Shown piece after piece: positions 1-12,548 of a stretch of DNA of 64,000 nucleotides; position 1 is the first letter of the stretch, and each line of letters opens with the position of its first letter. Made by a program: the position numbers and the translations under genes. This DNA is from Azadirachta indica (taxonomy: Eukaryota; Streptophyta; Magnoliopsida; Sapindales; Meliaceae). The stretch lies in the NCBI GenBank assembly GCA_022749755.1, contig CM040450.1, positions 937,452-1,001,451 of the forward strand, read 5' to 3'. The notes under the pieces were generated by a model. The model made no database searches. It was not told the origin of the DNA and saw only the letters and a list, made by a program, of their open reading frames with translations.

Positions 1-940
1 AAATATCGTTCGAATCCAATGGTAATATCATTAGCATCCAAAAATATGTATTAGCTGAGTCTAATGTGAAATGTCATACGAGTCTATAGTCAAATATTTT
101 TAGGGTCTAAAACTTAGTATGATTCAGGTTCAAATTGAAGTTCCAGTCTTCTGGATTCAAATATCATTAAGGATTAATATTAAATTATCATTAAAGTTTT
201 TACCTACTGATTATTTATACTTTTAGGTATAAGTTTTAGATATTTATATTTAATACTAAAATTGTTTGAAATAATATTTGACCCTGATGGCCTATTAAAC
301 TAATTTTTGTATTATTCTAATAATTTTTAACTATTTATAGTACGACCTAAAAATCTTTTTATTAATTTTGAAACACATTACACTTATGCATTAAATTAAA
401 GATACTATTGTTTTTAATTTATTATAAGTTAATGTGTTTTTGAATTATCTTTATAATTTTTTATCATTTTATGTTTATAATTGTGTAATTATTTTCTATA
501 CTAGTATACTAGTGCTAAAACACTAAAATTAGCTTTAAAAAATTTCATTGGTTACTAGCATTAAAAAATAAAAAATTGTTATGGTTTATTATGTGTTTTT
601 TAAATTATGAGAAGAATAAATACTATTTAAAATAATTGTGCATGCTAAGTTGAAATTGGTGTCATTTGATTCAAGAAAATCTATGTTTTAAATACATTGA
701 TAAAATATAATATCATTCTAATCAAGTTAATTAGCTTCAATTACACAGTTTGGTATATATTCTCTTTTAATCTTTTTCTACATATCATGACTTAGTAACA
801 TATTTAATTTATGTATGTAATATAAGTATTCTAAATATATATCTCTTCATTTTTTTGCTTATGTTTAATTAATTTATAGTATTGTTATATAAACTTTCAT
901 CAATTACTGTTCTAAGCAGTAATTGCAATCTACAGCGAAA
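1..940. other. AT-rich intergenic DNA, no feature
   Basis: No open reading frame with recognisable protein content, no RNA gene and no clear repeat was seen. The stretch is strongly AT-rich, like the rest of the first 7 kb. Confidence 0.6.
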
Positions 941-941
941 T

Positions 942-2345
942 AACAACAACAACAATAATAATAATGTACCAAAGAGGTACCAACATATTGTTCAAAAGAA
1001 CCAAAAAAAAAATATATCTAAAGGCGTACTAGTATTTTATCTAGAAGGACACCATAAAATATATCAAAAAGATACCAACATCTTATCTAGAAAGGTAGGA
1101 AAAAGAAAAATACCAAAGAGGTATCAACATTTTGTTCAAAAAGACACCAAAAAAATTGTACCAAAGAGGCACCACATATTGTTTAGAAGGATACCATAAA
1201 AATTTACCGAAGAGGTACTAACATCTTATTCAGAAGGACACTAAAAAAATACCAAAGAGATACAAGCATCTTGTCTAAAAGGACATCAAAAAATGTACGC
1301 AAGAAGTACCAACGTCTTGTTTAGAAAGACCTTAAAAAATATACCACCAAAGTACTAACATGTAGTTTAGAAGAACAAAATCATGTGCCACTAAAAAGTA
1401 TCAACACGTAGTTTAGAAGAAAAAATGGTGTAGCATCAAGGTATCAATACCTTACTTAGAAGAATAAAATTATGTACTACTATGGTACCGATATTCAATC
1501 TAGTCTATAAGAACAAAAATCAAACCACCATGGTATTGCCATCAAATTCAAAAGGACAAAAACAATATACTTTTCAGTACCAATATCAAGTCTAAAAAGA
1601 TAAAAATAATTAAATAAACTTTTACAGTACCAATTTGAAGTCCAGAAGAACAAGATACAATGTACCTCTGCGGTAGGAGTGGGTAGAAAAACCAGTCCGA
1701 ACCGGACCAAACCGAAATTGGATTGAAATTTACGGGTTCAATATGATATTTTATGTAATTCGATCCGGTTTCGATTCTTAAAATAAAAAAACTCGAAATT
1801 TTCGGTTCGATTTTGGTTTTAGTCTAAAAAATTTAGACAGGACCAAAAATATTATTTTTTAACATTTTTCATTTAAACAACGTCGTTTTATTGTATTTTT
1901 ATAAAACAACGTTATTTAGTAAAACAAAAAACTTTAAAAAAATAATAAATTTATTCAAAAACTGAATCGACTCAAAAACTAAACTGATCGGTCCAATTTT
2001 AATTCAGTTCTAACACACAATTGGTCTAGTTCAGTTTGAATTTTTCTTTCTATTCGGTCTGGTCCGGTCTTAAAAATTTGAGATGCAAAATTTTTGGATC
2101 CGGTCCAATTTTTCAAAAATCCGAACCGAATTGGATCGTACGCACCCCTACTCTGTGATACTGACATTTAGTCTAAAAAAATAAAACATAAAAATAAATA
2201 AAATAAAAAAATGATAAGATATTGACATCTAATTTAAAAAAGATAAAACAAACAAAATCTGCAAAGTACTAACATGTAGCCTAAACACACAAACCACAAA
2301 AATTTGTGTGATGCCAATATCTAAACTAAAATGACAAACTACAAG
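942..2345. repeat. Degenerate 45-50 bp minisatellite with AAC/AAT microsatellite at its start
   Basis: A short AAC then AAT trinucleotide run (942-965) leads into at least 15 imperfect copies of a unit of roughly 45-50 bp. The recurring core reads like ccaaagaggtaccaacatc, followed by a variant of ttgtttagaaggacaccaaa. Copies decay towards the right and fade near 2,345. The array is split by the hAT-type MITE at 1,674-2,150. The open frame through 882-1,199 is a by-product of the repeat and is not called as a gene. Confidence 0.8.
1674..2150. mobile_element. hAT-type MITE (477 bp) with TIR and 8-bp target duplication
   Basis: The left end reads taggagtgggta and the reverse complement of the right end reads taggggtgcgta, giving imperfect terminal inverted repeats of the common plant hAT form. 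It is flanked by ctctgcgg (1,666-1,673) and ctctgtga (2,151-2,158). These match at 6 of 8 positions, which is the duplication length expected for hAT. Subterminal sequence is rich in ccggtccg/cggaccgg-like motifs. It has no coding capacity and sits inside the minisatellite, which resumes after it. Confidence 0.8.
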
Positions 2346-2840
2346 TATAGAAATTCAACTTACAAAATAATAAGTTACGTTTAACATGGAGCAGTACCTA
2401 TTTGGCTTTAAAAATCGACACAGTAGAATCAATTTCACTTAATAAAACAAAGTTAAACATCCAAAAATACTAAGTTCTTCAACAAACAAAAGAGAAACTA
2501 AAATCTTGTATCTTAAAACGGATAAGGTATATTACAAAAATAAATAGTTGTCATTCAAAGACGAGCCAAATGACAAATAAGTATCTACGAGACAAGCATA
2601 ATATATATATATCCTAAAATACAAGTGAAAAATAAAAACGTCATTTTATTTCAAGACTTCAAAAGCTCATCACTTACTTATTTTAAGTTCAGATAACTAG
2701 GGAAAAACCATATAAGTTAATTGCAAATCTAAAAGTTAAAATTTCAAAAATTAGAAAAAATTTTCTAATAATTGAAACTGGGAAACTCCTGTTATGTCTT
2801 ATATTTTCGACCCTTATATTTTTTTGGGCTTCTTATAACT
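2346..2840. other. AT-rich spacer before the hAT transposase remnant
   Basis: No coding or structural feature was identified. The left end of the hAT element whose transposase fragment follows may lie here, but no convincing terminal repeat was found. Confidence 0.4.
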
Positions 2841-2841
2841 T

Positions 2842-3347
2842 GTGGATCTAGTGATAGTAGTCATCATTCTTGTGATGAAACATGACCAGGTATGTTGGTG
2901 GATGATGATGATGATGATCTTACTTTTGATAAATCTTGTGATCCTTTTTAACAGTTTTCAATGCAAAAAGAAATCCACCATGATATTGAAGGAAAACATG
3001 AGATCGAGAGATATTTGTTGGAATGTGTTAAGTCTTCTAATAGTGAGAATTTTGATATTCTGTGTTGGTGGAAGTTGAATTGTATGAAATATCGAGTTCT
3101 ATCTTTGATAGCAAAAGATGTTTTTGCTATTATAGTCTCCACTGTTGCATCTGAATCAGCATTTAGTATTGGAGCGTGTATTCTTGATCCATTTAGGAGT
3201 TCTTGGATTCTTAAATCTGTTGAGGCATTGATTTGTATACAAAATTGGTTACGTTCTTCACTACTTGGTCATCAATCATATGAAAAAGCATGTGTACAGG
3301 AAGCTAAATTTTATGAAGAAATTGAATCAGGTGATAAAAAGAAATGA
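2842..3347 (+). pseudogene. hAT transposase C-terminal dimerisation domain, remnant
   Basis: The frame from 2,961 to 3,347 (128 codons) carries the hAT C-terminal dimerisation (hATC) signature. It has FDILCWWKLN, then YRVLSLIAKDVFAI, then VSTVASESAFS, then LDPFRSS, then VEALICIQNWLR. These blocks occur in this order in RICESLEEPER/BED-type plant hAT transposases. The BED finger and catalytic core that should lie upstream are absent; 2,842-2,960 has only a short acidic (Asp-rich) fragment in shifted frames with stops. It is a decayed 3' part of an autonomous-type hAT element. The 3' end of that element may be the terminus at 4,729. Confidence 0.85.
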
Positions 3348-4249
3348 ATTATTTAGTATATTAGTTTACTTGTAAGTTCATAAATTTCTAAGTTTCTTTT
3401 ATTGTGATACAGAGTTTGTGAAGCCAACGCAAGGACTAGAGGAGCACATAACTATTGTTTGATAATGGACTTTGAGGTTAGTTGTAATATATATGTTATG
3501 TTTAATAATTGTTCACAAAAGTATATATATATAAACGTCATGCTATTTAAATGTGTTGTTTTATACTTTATAACTTTGTATTTCAAATTAAAGTGGTATT
3601 ATATTTAGATTATTAGATGATTTGATTTGATTTTATAGCAAATAGAAATATCAAGAAAATATGGCAAGAAATTATAGTTTGTTTTTACATATGAAGTAAT
3701 TATGTGCAATTCAACATAATGATTTAATTATGATTTCATTGGAACTAGATACTTGGCTTGGTTTAGATGGTTACATTTCTAAATAATCATTATCATTTTG
3801 CAGAAGTAGATTGCTTGGAGATTGCTTTGTATACAATCTTCTAAAATCACACATTAAAGGTTTATTATTGTCTTTCATTTGCTTTTAAGATTTAATTACT
3901 TTACTACCTTACTGAAAGTTGATTTGTTTTCTTTACAGGTTGGATTTTGTTACTTTTGTACAAGTTGTACAACTATATACTGTCAGGTGTTAGTTACTAA
4001 CTTATGTTGTTATTACTTGTTTTGTTTCTTATTAGTTATAAATTTGCTGTTGACTTAATATTCCTTATTTTGAGAATGTTGAATTATTTATTGATACATG
4101 CTTTATTTTTTCAATTTTGAATTAAGTACACTTAATTATTTAATTTTCTTAATTAATTGTTATTGTTTGCTATTTTAGTATTTTACTAAAAAAATTAATT
4201 AATCTTCAAACTAATTGACTCATTAATTTAATTAATTAACTTTATTGAT
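3348..4249. other. Probable 3' internal part of hAT element, noncoding
   Basis: AT-rich DNA between the transposase fragment and a hAT-type terminus at 4,729. No open frame of note. It is assigned to the hAT element only by position. Confidence 0.35.
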
Positions 4250-4432
4250 TAATTAATTATATTATTATATGTCAAAATTATTTTCTTTATAAGTATTGAA
4301 TTTGAATTAATTAACTATAATATTATATGTCAAAATTAGTTACTTTACAAATAATGAATTTGAATTGATTAATTATATCATTATATGTCAAAATTATTTC
4401 TTTTACAAATAATGATTTTGAATAATTATTTA
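4250..4432. repeat. Three tandem copies of a 58-bp unit
   Basis: The string tatgtcaaaatta recurs at 4,268, 4,326 and 4,384, a spacing of exactly 58 bp. The surrounding sequence, which includes an aataatgaatttgaatt-like block, also repeats. The copies are imperfect. No function is apparent. Confidence 0.75.
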
Positions 4433-4569
4433 AAATTCATTACTTATAAACAATTAAAATTTTGATTTGAGAAAATATGAAAGATTTAATTAAATATTTT
4501 ATTACTTATATTTAGATTGAATTTAAGAAAATATTATTTAAATTCTTTAAAAATAATTACACAAAAACG

Positions 4570-4729
4570 TTAAAACCAGACCGATCCGAATCGGACCGGT
4601 CAGTTCGATTCTGGTTTGATATTTTTTATCTATTCGGTTTGGTTCGATTCTTAATATTAAAATCCAAAAAAATTGGTTCTGATTTATGTTTGTAAAAACA
4701 CGGACCGGATCGACCCGTGCCCACCTCTA
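4570..4729. mobile_element. hAT-type element terminus
   Basis: The segment ends in gtgcccacctcta, whose reverse complement (tagaggtgggcac) is the usual start of this plant hAT family. Subterminal gaccgatccg/cggaccgg motifs resemble those of the MITE at 1,674-2,150. The next 8 bp, ctttaaaa, would be the target duplication, but no partner was found, so the left end is unidentified. Confidence 0.55.
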
Positions 4730-5234
4730 CTTTAAAAGGTAAAGTGTAAAAGGTAAATATAAACTTTTGTATATCTTTTAAAGTTCCATTTAAAATTTTC
4801 TTTAAAAAAAATAAACAACTTGTTTTATAATTTTTTAATTAAATTTATAAATCAGAGCAAATCCAAATGACTATGAAAAGATGTAATTTTCTTATTTTTA
4901 ACCATATACATTTTACTTTTTATATTAATTAATGTTAATTTAAGTATTTTCTCTTTTCTCAAAATTTTTTTCAAATATAAAAAATTCGTAGCTAAAAAAA
5001 ATGTCATAATTATCTAAACTGTCTTCCTTGAATAGAGGTAAAACCTAAGTAACTATTTAAATGGTGAATGATTGAGAATGCAGTTAATAATTATTATCTT
5101 TACTTTATTTTTAATGATAAGCAATTCCTTAAATTAATTCATATTGCTGATCATATTTTTGTAATTAAATATATTTTTTATTAATATTTAAATAAATAAA
5201 TTCTAATCAATATATAAAAACCACAAGTCTACAT

Positions 5235-5590
5235 TAGGGGTGGGCAAAATCAAGTTCAATTTGATTTTATGAAAATCGAACCTAACCTTAATATATCTAA
5301 ATTATAAAATCCAACCAAACTGAACTAATTTTAGTTCAGTTTGGTTGGATTTGAGTCCAAGTTTGGTTGTGCTTTAGTTTCATGAAAACTTTTATATAAA
5401 TTCTTAAACTATATAATAATTATAAAAAATATATAATTTTTTGAAAATTTATAATATTTTTCTTTTTTAATGTAAATTTTTGTCAAACATTATAAAGTTA
5501 TTGTTTAATTGTAATATTTGTCAAAATATTACGGAACTATATAAAATTTTACAATTGAATTTGGTCAAGTTCGGTTAATTTTTGTTGGAA
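5235..5590. mobile_element. Left end of a hAT-like MITE with internal palindrome
   Basis: It starts taggggtgggcaaa, the standard TIR of the family, and no right end was found. At 5,308-5,351 it contains a perfect inverted repeat with 19-bp arms (aatccaaccaaactgaact and its complement) around a 6-bp loop, able to form a strong hairpin. The rest is noncoding. Confidence 0.55.
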
Positions 5591-6700
5591 AAAATATTAA
5601 TTTGCATTAAATTTTGTACGAATAAAAGAAAGTTAATAGTTTAATTGAATTTGAAGAATAAAAAATGTGAGTTGTATAATTATTAGTGGTCGTATCGTGG
5701 ATAGTGTACTAAATAAATGTGAGACTATTCATACTATAAATATTTTATATAAAGCTTTAAGGTTGATTCCTATTAATAAAGCATGGGAAACTTTATTAAT
5801 TAAATTAAACAAAAAGCTTAATACCAACTCAACTTTCACTGTTAACCGACACACAATGTAGTTTTTATAATAAAAAGTCACTATAGGTTAATCAAAAATA
5901 TAAATTTAATTTTAAAAAAATAATAAAAAGATAAATAGAATTTAAGAGAAAGTTAATATAACTTTGCAAGTGTTTTTCACCTTCATTAGAGAAATTAAAA
6001 GTATTGCTTCACATGGCCTAAAAAGTAAATGGTATTAAATACATTTTAAAAATATTTGAATATTTTCTCATTTTTTAAATTGATATTTGTACAATTAAAT
6101 AATTATTCTTGTTGTATCAGCGAAGTTAGTAAGCTCACTTTCTCAATTGAAAGCACAAATTTGAGTTCTATTATTGGACTCTTTCTTATAGCTTGCAAGT
6201 ACTAATCTCACGCTTTAATATTGGTAGAAATCCCTTTATGTTAGTTGAGTTGTTACAGTGATTATGTAAATTCTTAATAGAACTCTGACTTCTGAAATTT
6301 CTTAAACAAAAATAAAGAATTATTCTTATGCTATATTCTTAAGTATTTAAATATTCATCATTAAGGATAGTTAGTACCCTATTCCGTAATGAAAATTAAT
6401 TTTCTGTTAAAATTTTATAAAGATAGATTTCACTAAATTCGATACAAATTTTTCGAGTAGTATTAAATTAGATTTAATCAAAACTCTCAATTCTTAATAA
6501 ATAAATTGGGTACAAAATTTTTAACGGCGTTAAATTTGATCTAATCAAGACTTTTGATTCCTTATAAATATTTTTGTTGTTATTGATATATTGTAAATAT
6601 AACTTGTAGTTAAAGAATTATTATCATTATTATAAAAAAATAGTTGTATAATGAAATAAAATAATTTCAAGTCTCAAATTCATTATGATCTTGATACTTT
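5591..6700. other. AT-rich DNA without recognised feature
   Basis: A short frame at 5,667-5,861 has no recognisable content. No RNA gene or repeat was identified. Confidence 0.5.
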
Positions 6701-7118
6701 TAATAATTGGGTCAGGTTTGATTTATAAGTCTTCACACATGGACCTGTTTATGACACGATTAATTTTTTGAATAATTATTTTATATTAACTTATTATAGT
6801 TTAATATATTTATTTTATATTTTTCAAATTTTACAAGTTTCTAATTTTTAATATTTTAAAAATATCTAATACTATTTAGAATAAAATTTATTGGTATTTG
6901 CATAATAATAGTGTAAATATTTTAGAATATATAACAAAAATTATGTTAAAAGAGTGACATTATTATCAAATAGGTAGCTTGTTTAATAAATAAGTTGAGT
7001 TAGCATTTTAATTCTTGACAAGATTATTAAACGGGTTGAGTTTGGATAAGCTTTAAATATGTTATATTTTTATTTGACATAACACGAATACGCTCTCTAA
7101 TTTGAATTGTCACCTCTA
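6700..7118. mobile_element. Probable hAT-like nonautonomous element end
   Basis: The right boundary reads ttgtcacctcta; its reverse complement, tagaggtgacaatt, is a recurrent hAT-like TIR in eudicots. Motifs such as gggtcaggtttg and acgggttgag in the body fit this type of element. The left terminus was not located, so the start is approximate. Confidence 0.4.
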
Positions 7119-7975
7119 GATATATATACATAACGACAATTAAAGAAAAATAACCTTGAAAATATAAAAAAAAGTAATAAATTCTTAAAGTCGTGTTATC
7201 AGTCTTTTAAAGTGTAAATTCTTAAAAAGCGTTAATTAAGCTTCTAATTCTCTTCTTGAATTAGTTTTCTTTTATCTTAATAAAAATATACAAATAAACC
7301 TTTTTATCTTAGTAAAAGAATATAAATAAATTATATGTATATATATATATATGTGGGAATGATCAGCAGCTCAATAATTTTAAATATATTTTTACATCAA
7401 TTATTAACCCTTACATCGATGGTCAAGAGTACATAGAGGTGTAAATTAAATGAAAAAAAATATAATAAATATTTTATATTCATTAATTAACATTTTTTTA
7501 TGTCTTTAATTATTTCTTTTTTTTCTTATATTGTAATTAACAAAACCTTTTACCTATTTTCTCTCTTCTTTATTACATCTTCTCACTTCTCAAACATGTT
7601 TATATTAAAAAGTGTGAAATCTGGATGTTATTATTTTATAAAAAGACATATGTAGCAACAATAGTAATAATTATAATGTGTTACTTTTTTTGATCAAAAT
7701 TCGTAAGTATATGAATCACATGTAGTATGATATGTATTCTACAAGGTTGAACTACAGAGAATAGGATAAATCAATGGCTTCATAACTAATAAATCTTAAA
7801 TTGAATGAACATGAGATAATTTGATTAATGAAAAATTAAACTAAAGTTAATGATTGATGAATTGAAGTAGTAAAATTGATCGAGGATTAAATTGGGGCCA
7901 ATGAGGTATTAGCGTTTAGGAGTCCACCATTAATTTCATTGCTACAACTTAAAGGTTGTAACTTCTAAGTATAGG
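7119..7975. other. AT-rich DNA, short AT microsatellite, no gene
   Basis: A short (at)n run lies near 7,337-7,352. Otherwise no coding or structural feature was seen. Confidence 0.5.
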
Positions 7976-9150
7976 TTGTCTCAAGTAATAAAGTTCGGAA
8001 GTCCAAGTGTCGATCCACAAGAAATATGTTATATTAAGTCTACAAGTCCAAAGGTCTAAAAATTACAAATCCAAATATTCCAATAGAGTGAATTTGCTTA
8101 TTGTCAAATTTAAATTCTATATTATTATTTATTAGGGCATTAGGGATCCATTTTAATGATTTGTATAGAATTTATTCTTGATCCTTTTTTTTAAAGAAAA
8201 ATACAATTAAGAATCAAAAGAAGTGATTTTAATTGGATGATGAAAACAAAACATTTAAGCATAAACAAATCAAAAGACTTACCTTTTAGTTGATGGTGAA
8301 AAACTATAAGTTGTCTTGCTCTTGATATGTAGAAAATATCCAAGCATTCAATGTACCATTTGTTAACAATGAATCAAGGTTTCTAACAATTCAAAATTAC
8401 TTACAAAATATAGTACTCAATCAATAAAAAGATTAACAATGAAGAACAAAACAAAAGATCAAAGAATAAAACTATAAAATCATCAAAAGTTCACCCTTAA
8501 CCCTAATTACGAAATTAAAAATACATCATTTAATTGAAGTTCAAATTACAACAATAAAATAGAAATGGAAAACAAAACTGATCTCCTCCTCACTTCCACA
8601 TCTTCCTTTATATAGGTAAAACAAAAGACATTCCACATGTATGAACATAATTTGGTCAATTTTCAATTAATCACGCTTTACCAACTTCCAACATATATTT
8701 GACCATGAAAACCACCGAATTTCGTAAAGCATCCTTCCTCAAAGTTTTAGGTGGATGACTCATATTTCTAATGGTCCATACCTCGCTCTTATTTCTATTT
8801 TAGACCATGAGTTGTGTTGAAAATAGACAGAGATGTTCAAGTCGCATTTCTCCACCGCCCTTCTAGAATGATAGCTCCTTTTGGTAACCGATCAGTTGAA
8901 ATTTGAGAAAGTACAAAACATAAACAATTTAGATCCCTTTCTCAACTTTCTAGATCGCTCAACCATATAATTTTTCCTTATATATTTAGGGAGATACGGC
9001 CCAAATACAGAAACATGTTGGGCTGGTTCAAAGATGCACTTGAGTTCTGTTGAAGCCCAATTTCGTCCCATTAATTGCTCGAACTGGTCCAACCTTTGGC
9101 TTATAAAATTGTGAAATGATGAGTTTATGTTTGTCCAGTCCAAGAATTGT
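7976..9150 (-). mobile_element. Possible Ty3/gypsy-type LTR, minus strand
   Basis: The block at 7,990-8,020 containing aagtgtcgatccacaag is the kind of sequence found near the 3' end of plant gypsy LTRs read on the minus strand. A TATA-like tatataaagg on the minus strand lies near 8,612-8,621. No paired LTR or target duplication was found, so limits are approximate. The 87-codon minus frame at 8,892-9,155 is not recognised. Confidence 0.35.
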
Positions 9151-10017
9151 ATCAATTAATAATTTGGATTGAAAGATACACTCATTATACGAAACCTGCG
9201 CAAAACCAACTATTTAGTCCAATTCATGTTTTACAATTCAATATAAAGGAATATGCTTCATTATTGGGGAATAGAAGGACATTATTAAGTGTAAATCATA
9301 ATATTTCTCTTGATAAACCTATACTTTTAAACATTCATCATTCATTTTTAGGGTATTAAGTGTAATTTAGAAATCATAAGACTGAAGACAGTGATTTTCT
9401 TTTTATATGAAGGGGACTTCACCATTAGTTTTTCATTGATTATGAGTTAATCTTGGTAAAGGATTTAACTCACCTATTCTAGAAACAATGCTCAGTGTGG
9501 GCTACTATGAACATACCAAAATGCATTAATAGTTGTGAAAACAAGAAGACAGTGCATCAACAATCAAATTGATGTGGTTACGATGTTATTACAATTCATT
9601 CATATGTGAAGCAATCAAGGTAATGGATTGGTGTGGTCCTCAAACTTTGCATTAATGTTTTCCAAATTTAAATAATAAAAGTTGTAATTCAACCCTTAAA
9701 TTGATGTGGTCCTTAGGTTTGCATACATTCACAATCAAGGTTGTTATTCCCTATCATTTAAACATGCAATAATTAAAGTTGCAAATGCTAAATCATTCAA
9801 GCATGTAATACTATCAACAAGCATAATATCAATAAACAGCACCATATTAAGTTCTAAAAATTCCAAATCAACATAAACCTATAAAAATTACCATCAAGGC
9901 TTCATCTTTCATCCTAACTAATAGTCTTAGCCACTTAAGTATATGATTAAAAATTCTAAGTTACAAGAAAGAAACATAGGATAGAGAAGATATAACCAAT
10001 TTGTTTTCAATTTTGGT
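9151..10017. other. Noncoding repeat-like DNA, probably retroelement internal sequence
   Basis: No protein match was recognised. Phrases such as aatcaaggttg, variants of gtggtcctcaaac and tttgcatt recur, suggesting decayed short repeats. It lies between the possible LTR to the left and the Athila-like LTR to the right. Confidence 0.35.
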
Positions 10018-11515
10018 CTGTTCCCACGTATCTTGCCCATATACGAGATCATACAAGTAGTAAGCAAAAAAAAATGGTTGTTGTATCCACAAGGACTGAG
10101 TTTTTGAATTTTTAATTAAGTACTGCAACTATGGTAGATTAACTTTATCTATACACTAAAAAATTGTAAGAGCAAGAAAATATAATATGGTAGATTAACA
10201 AAATTAAAAACTAACAAATTAAGCAAACTAGAAAAAAAATGTGCAGAAATTGATATCAAAAATAGTTTTAGGATTTCGATTTCACCTAACCCTTACCATA
10301 TCTCGCCTAATTTCAGAATTTGCTAAGTTTTCAATTTTAATACACTAATCACAGGTTCTAAGTAACCTTATTCGCTCTCCCAAGTGCCGAACTAGATTTA
10401 CGTTTAGTTAAACTAATCGATATCTTTATTTAATTGAATTAGCTTAACGCTTCTTAAATCCAACCTATTACTAATTCTTAAGAATTAATTCACCTCCCAA
10501 TTCATTAAGTCTTAAGTATTAACTTGATTATCTAGTCATTGATATTTTTTTGAACTCTCAATATGCTAGATTTCGAATCCCATGAATAATTTAAACTATC
10601 TCTAGTACCAATTCATTCATGTTTGATCGAATAATTCATTATATAATAAATCATTAGCATTAAGTGCCAAAAAACCTTAGTAATTAAAATAAATAACAAT
10701 AACAAATTCCTTCATTAATTAAAACATGATAGGATTAGGCTACATCAAAATCGTAGAACACAAAAAATCAGTTTGACATATCAATAATTAAACATAAATC
10801 TATAATGAAATTGATCGTTTTTACAACAATCTAACAATAAAATAAAATGAATTCCAAACCAAAAGTGAGAGTTTAAAAAGACAAATCTAATGATGAAGGG
10901 TCAAATCAATCTTCAAGTCTTCTTCCAAAGGTCTTCAAGCTTGATTCTTCTTTTTCTCTCTCTAAAAACCCTTTTGTTCTTTTCTCTCATTCTCTCTCCA
11001 AACAAACCCTTTTCTATTCTTAGATGCCCTTTTTTATATGGTGGTTGAAGTCCCAAAATCAAGAAAACCTAAGACCAATCATATCTGGCCATCAAAAGCT
11101 GATATAAGGGCAGAATTTTCAGTCCAAATTATTGCATAGTGGAGCGGCTGTGCCCTTACTTCTGCCAATAGGGGTGTCAATAAGGGCGCAGGTGTACCAT
11201 GCACCAAAATAGGGATCATTTCAATTGAGTTCTCTTATCTTTTTTCAATTACATCATTGATTTCATATATTACATTTTGGTCCCTAGATATTTACTTCTT
11301 GCATTTAAATACTTGATTTCCTTGCATTTTGGTCTCGATTTTTGATGACTTGTCGTTTTTGTCTTGTTTTTGTGCCACTTATCACTTTGATTATGATTTT
11401 CTTTATTTCTGCACAAAAATAACGAATTTCATCAAAACAACACTACCGCTTGAGGATTTTCGCATATGTTTAACTTTAAAAGTATAAGATAAGTGAGTAA
11501 ATTATTCACTTATCA
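10018..11515 (-). mobile_element. Athila-like gypsy LTR, minus strand, copy 1
   Basis: On the minus strand it begins with the near-palindrome TGATAAGTGAATAATTTACT (11,515 leftward), seen at other LTR starts in the window. It runs to a segment (10,018-10,110) matching the end of the plus-strand LTRs at 21,900-21,993 and 44,860-44,944. Shared landmarks are the 'aaaactcagtcc' and 'acaacaaccattttt' blocks, a 'ggttacatcaagatc'-like block and the TATA-like 'tatggtggttgaag' region. No recognisable primer site remains to its left. Confidence 0.75.
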
Positions 11516-12333
11516 TATTTGATCTAATAATTCATTATAAAATAAATTATTAACATTGAATGCAAGAAAAACCCAAGTAATTACAAATAAAAAACAATAA
11601 CAAATTCCTTTATTAGTCAAAATATGATAGAATTAGGTTACATCAAAATCCTAGAACATAAAAATTTAGACTAACATATCAACAATCAAACATAAATCCA
11701 TAATAAAATTGATTATTCTTATAACAATCCAACAATAAAATAAATTGAATTTCAAAGCAAAACTGAGAGTTTGAGAAGAAAAATCTAATGAAGAGCGCAA
11801 TCAATCTTCAAGTCTTTTTTTTAAGGCCTTCAAGTTTGATTTTTCCCTTTCTCTCTTTAAAAACCCTTTTGTTCTTCTCTCTCTCTCTAAAGAAAATCCT
11901 TTTTTATTCTTAGATGCCCTTTTTATATGGTGGTTGAAGTCGCAAAATCAAGAAAACCTAGAACCAATCAAATCTGGCCATCAAAAGTTAATCAAAGGGC
12001 TGAATTTTCAGTTCAAATTATTTTATAATGGCGTGGCCACACTCTTGATTCTGCCAATAGGCGGGCCAACAAGGACGCACCATGCACCAACTTAGGGATA
12101 ATTTTAATTGAGTTCTTCTATCTTTTTTGAATTACATCCCTATATTTTCATATATTACATTTAAATCCTTTTGATCTTTACTTCTTACATTTAAATCCTC
12201 GATTTCCTTGCATTTTGGACCCAATTTTTGTTAATTTATCTTTTTTGTCCTGTTTTTGTGCTGCTTATCACTTTTACTGTGATTTTTTTCATTTCTGCTA
12301 AAAAATAACAAATTTCATCAAAACAACACTACC

Positions 12334-12548
12334 ATCTCGCAGTTTCGTCATGTATCGAGCCAAGTATCACAACTTCTTCTATCTATCCTGCATATTGTCC
12401 GTTTCATTCTGTGTTGGAATTCTTTCTACAATCAAATCTTATGTTACCGAAGAAAAATCCATTCTTCGGGTTTTGTTTTATTTTGATAGCATGCCGAAAA
12501 TAGACAGAGATAAAAACGAAATGTCAATGAAAAAAGACAAAACTAAAG
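12334..12548. other. Unassigned insert sequence next to plastid fragments
   Basis: Part of the sequence that breaks LTR copy 2. It holds an 80-codon plus frame (12,350-12,592) that is not recognised and overlaps plastid-derived DNA at its end. It may be organellar too, but I could not place it. Confidence 0.4.

Noticed and set aside
882..1199. 105-codon plus frame
   Set aside because: It reads through minisatellite units, so its repetitive peptide is a by-product of the DNA repeat.
8892..9359. Two opposed short frames at about 9 kb
   Set aside because: They lie at the border of a possible LTR and have no recognisable protein content.
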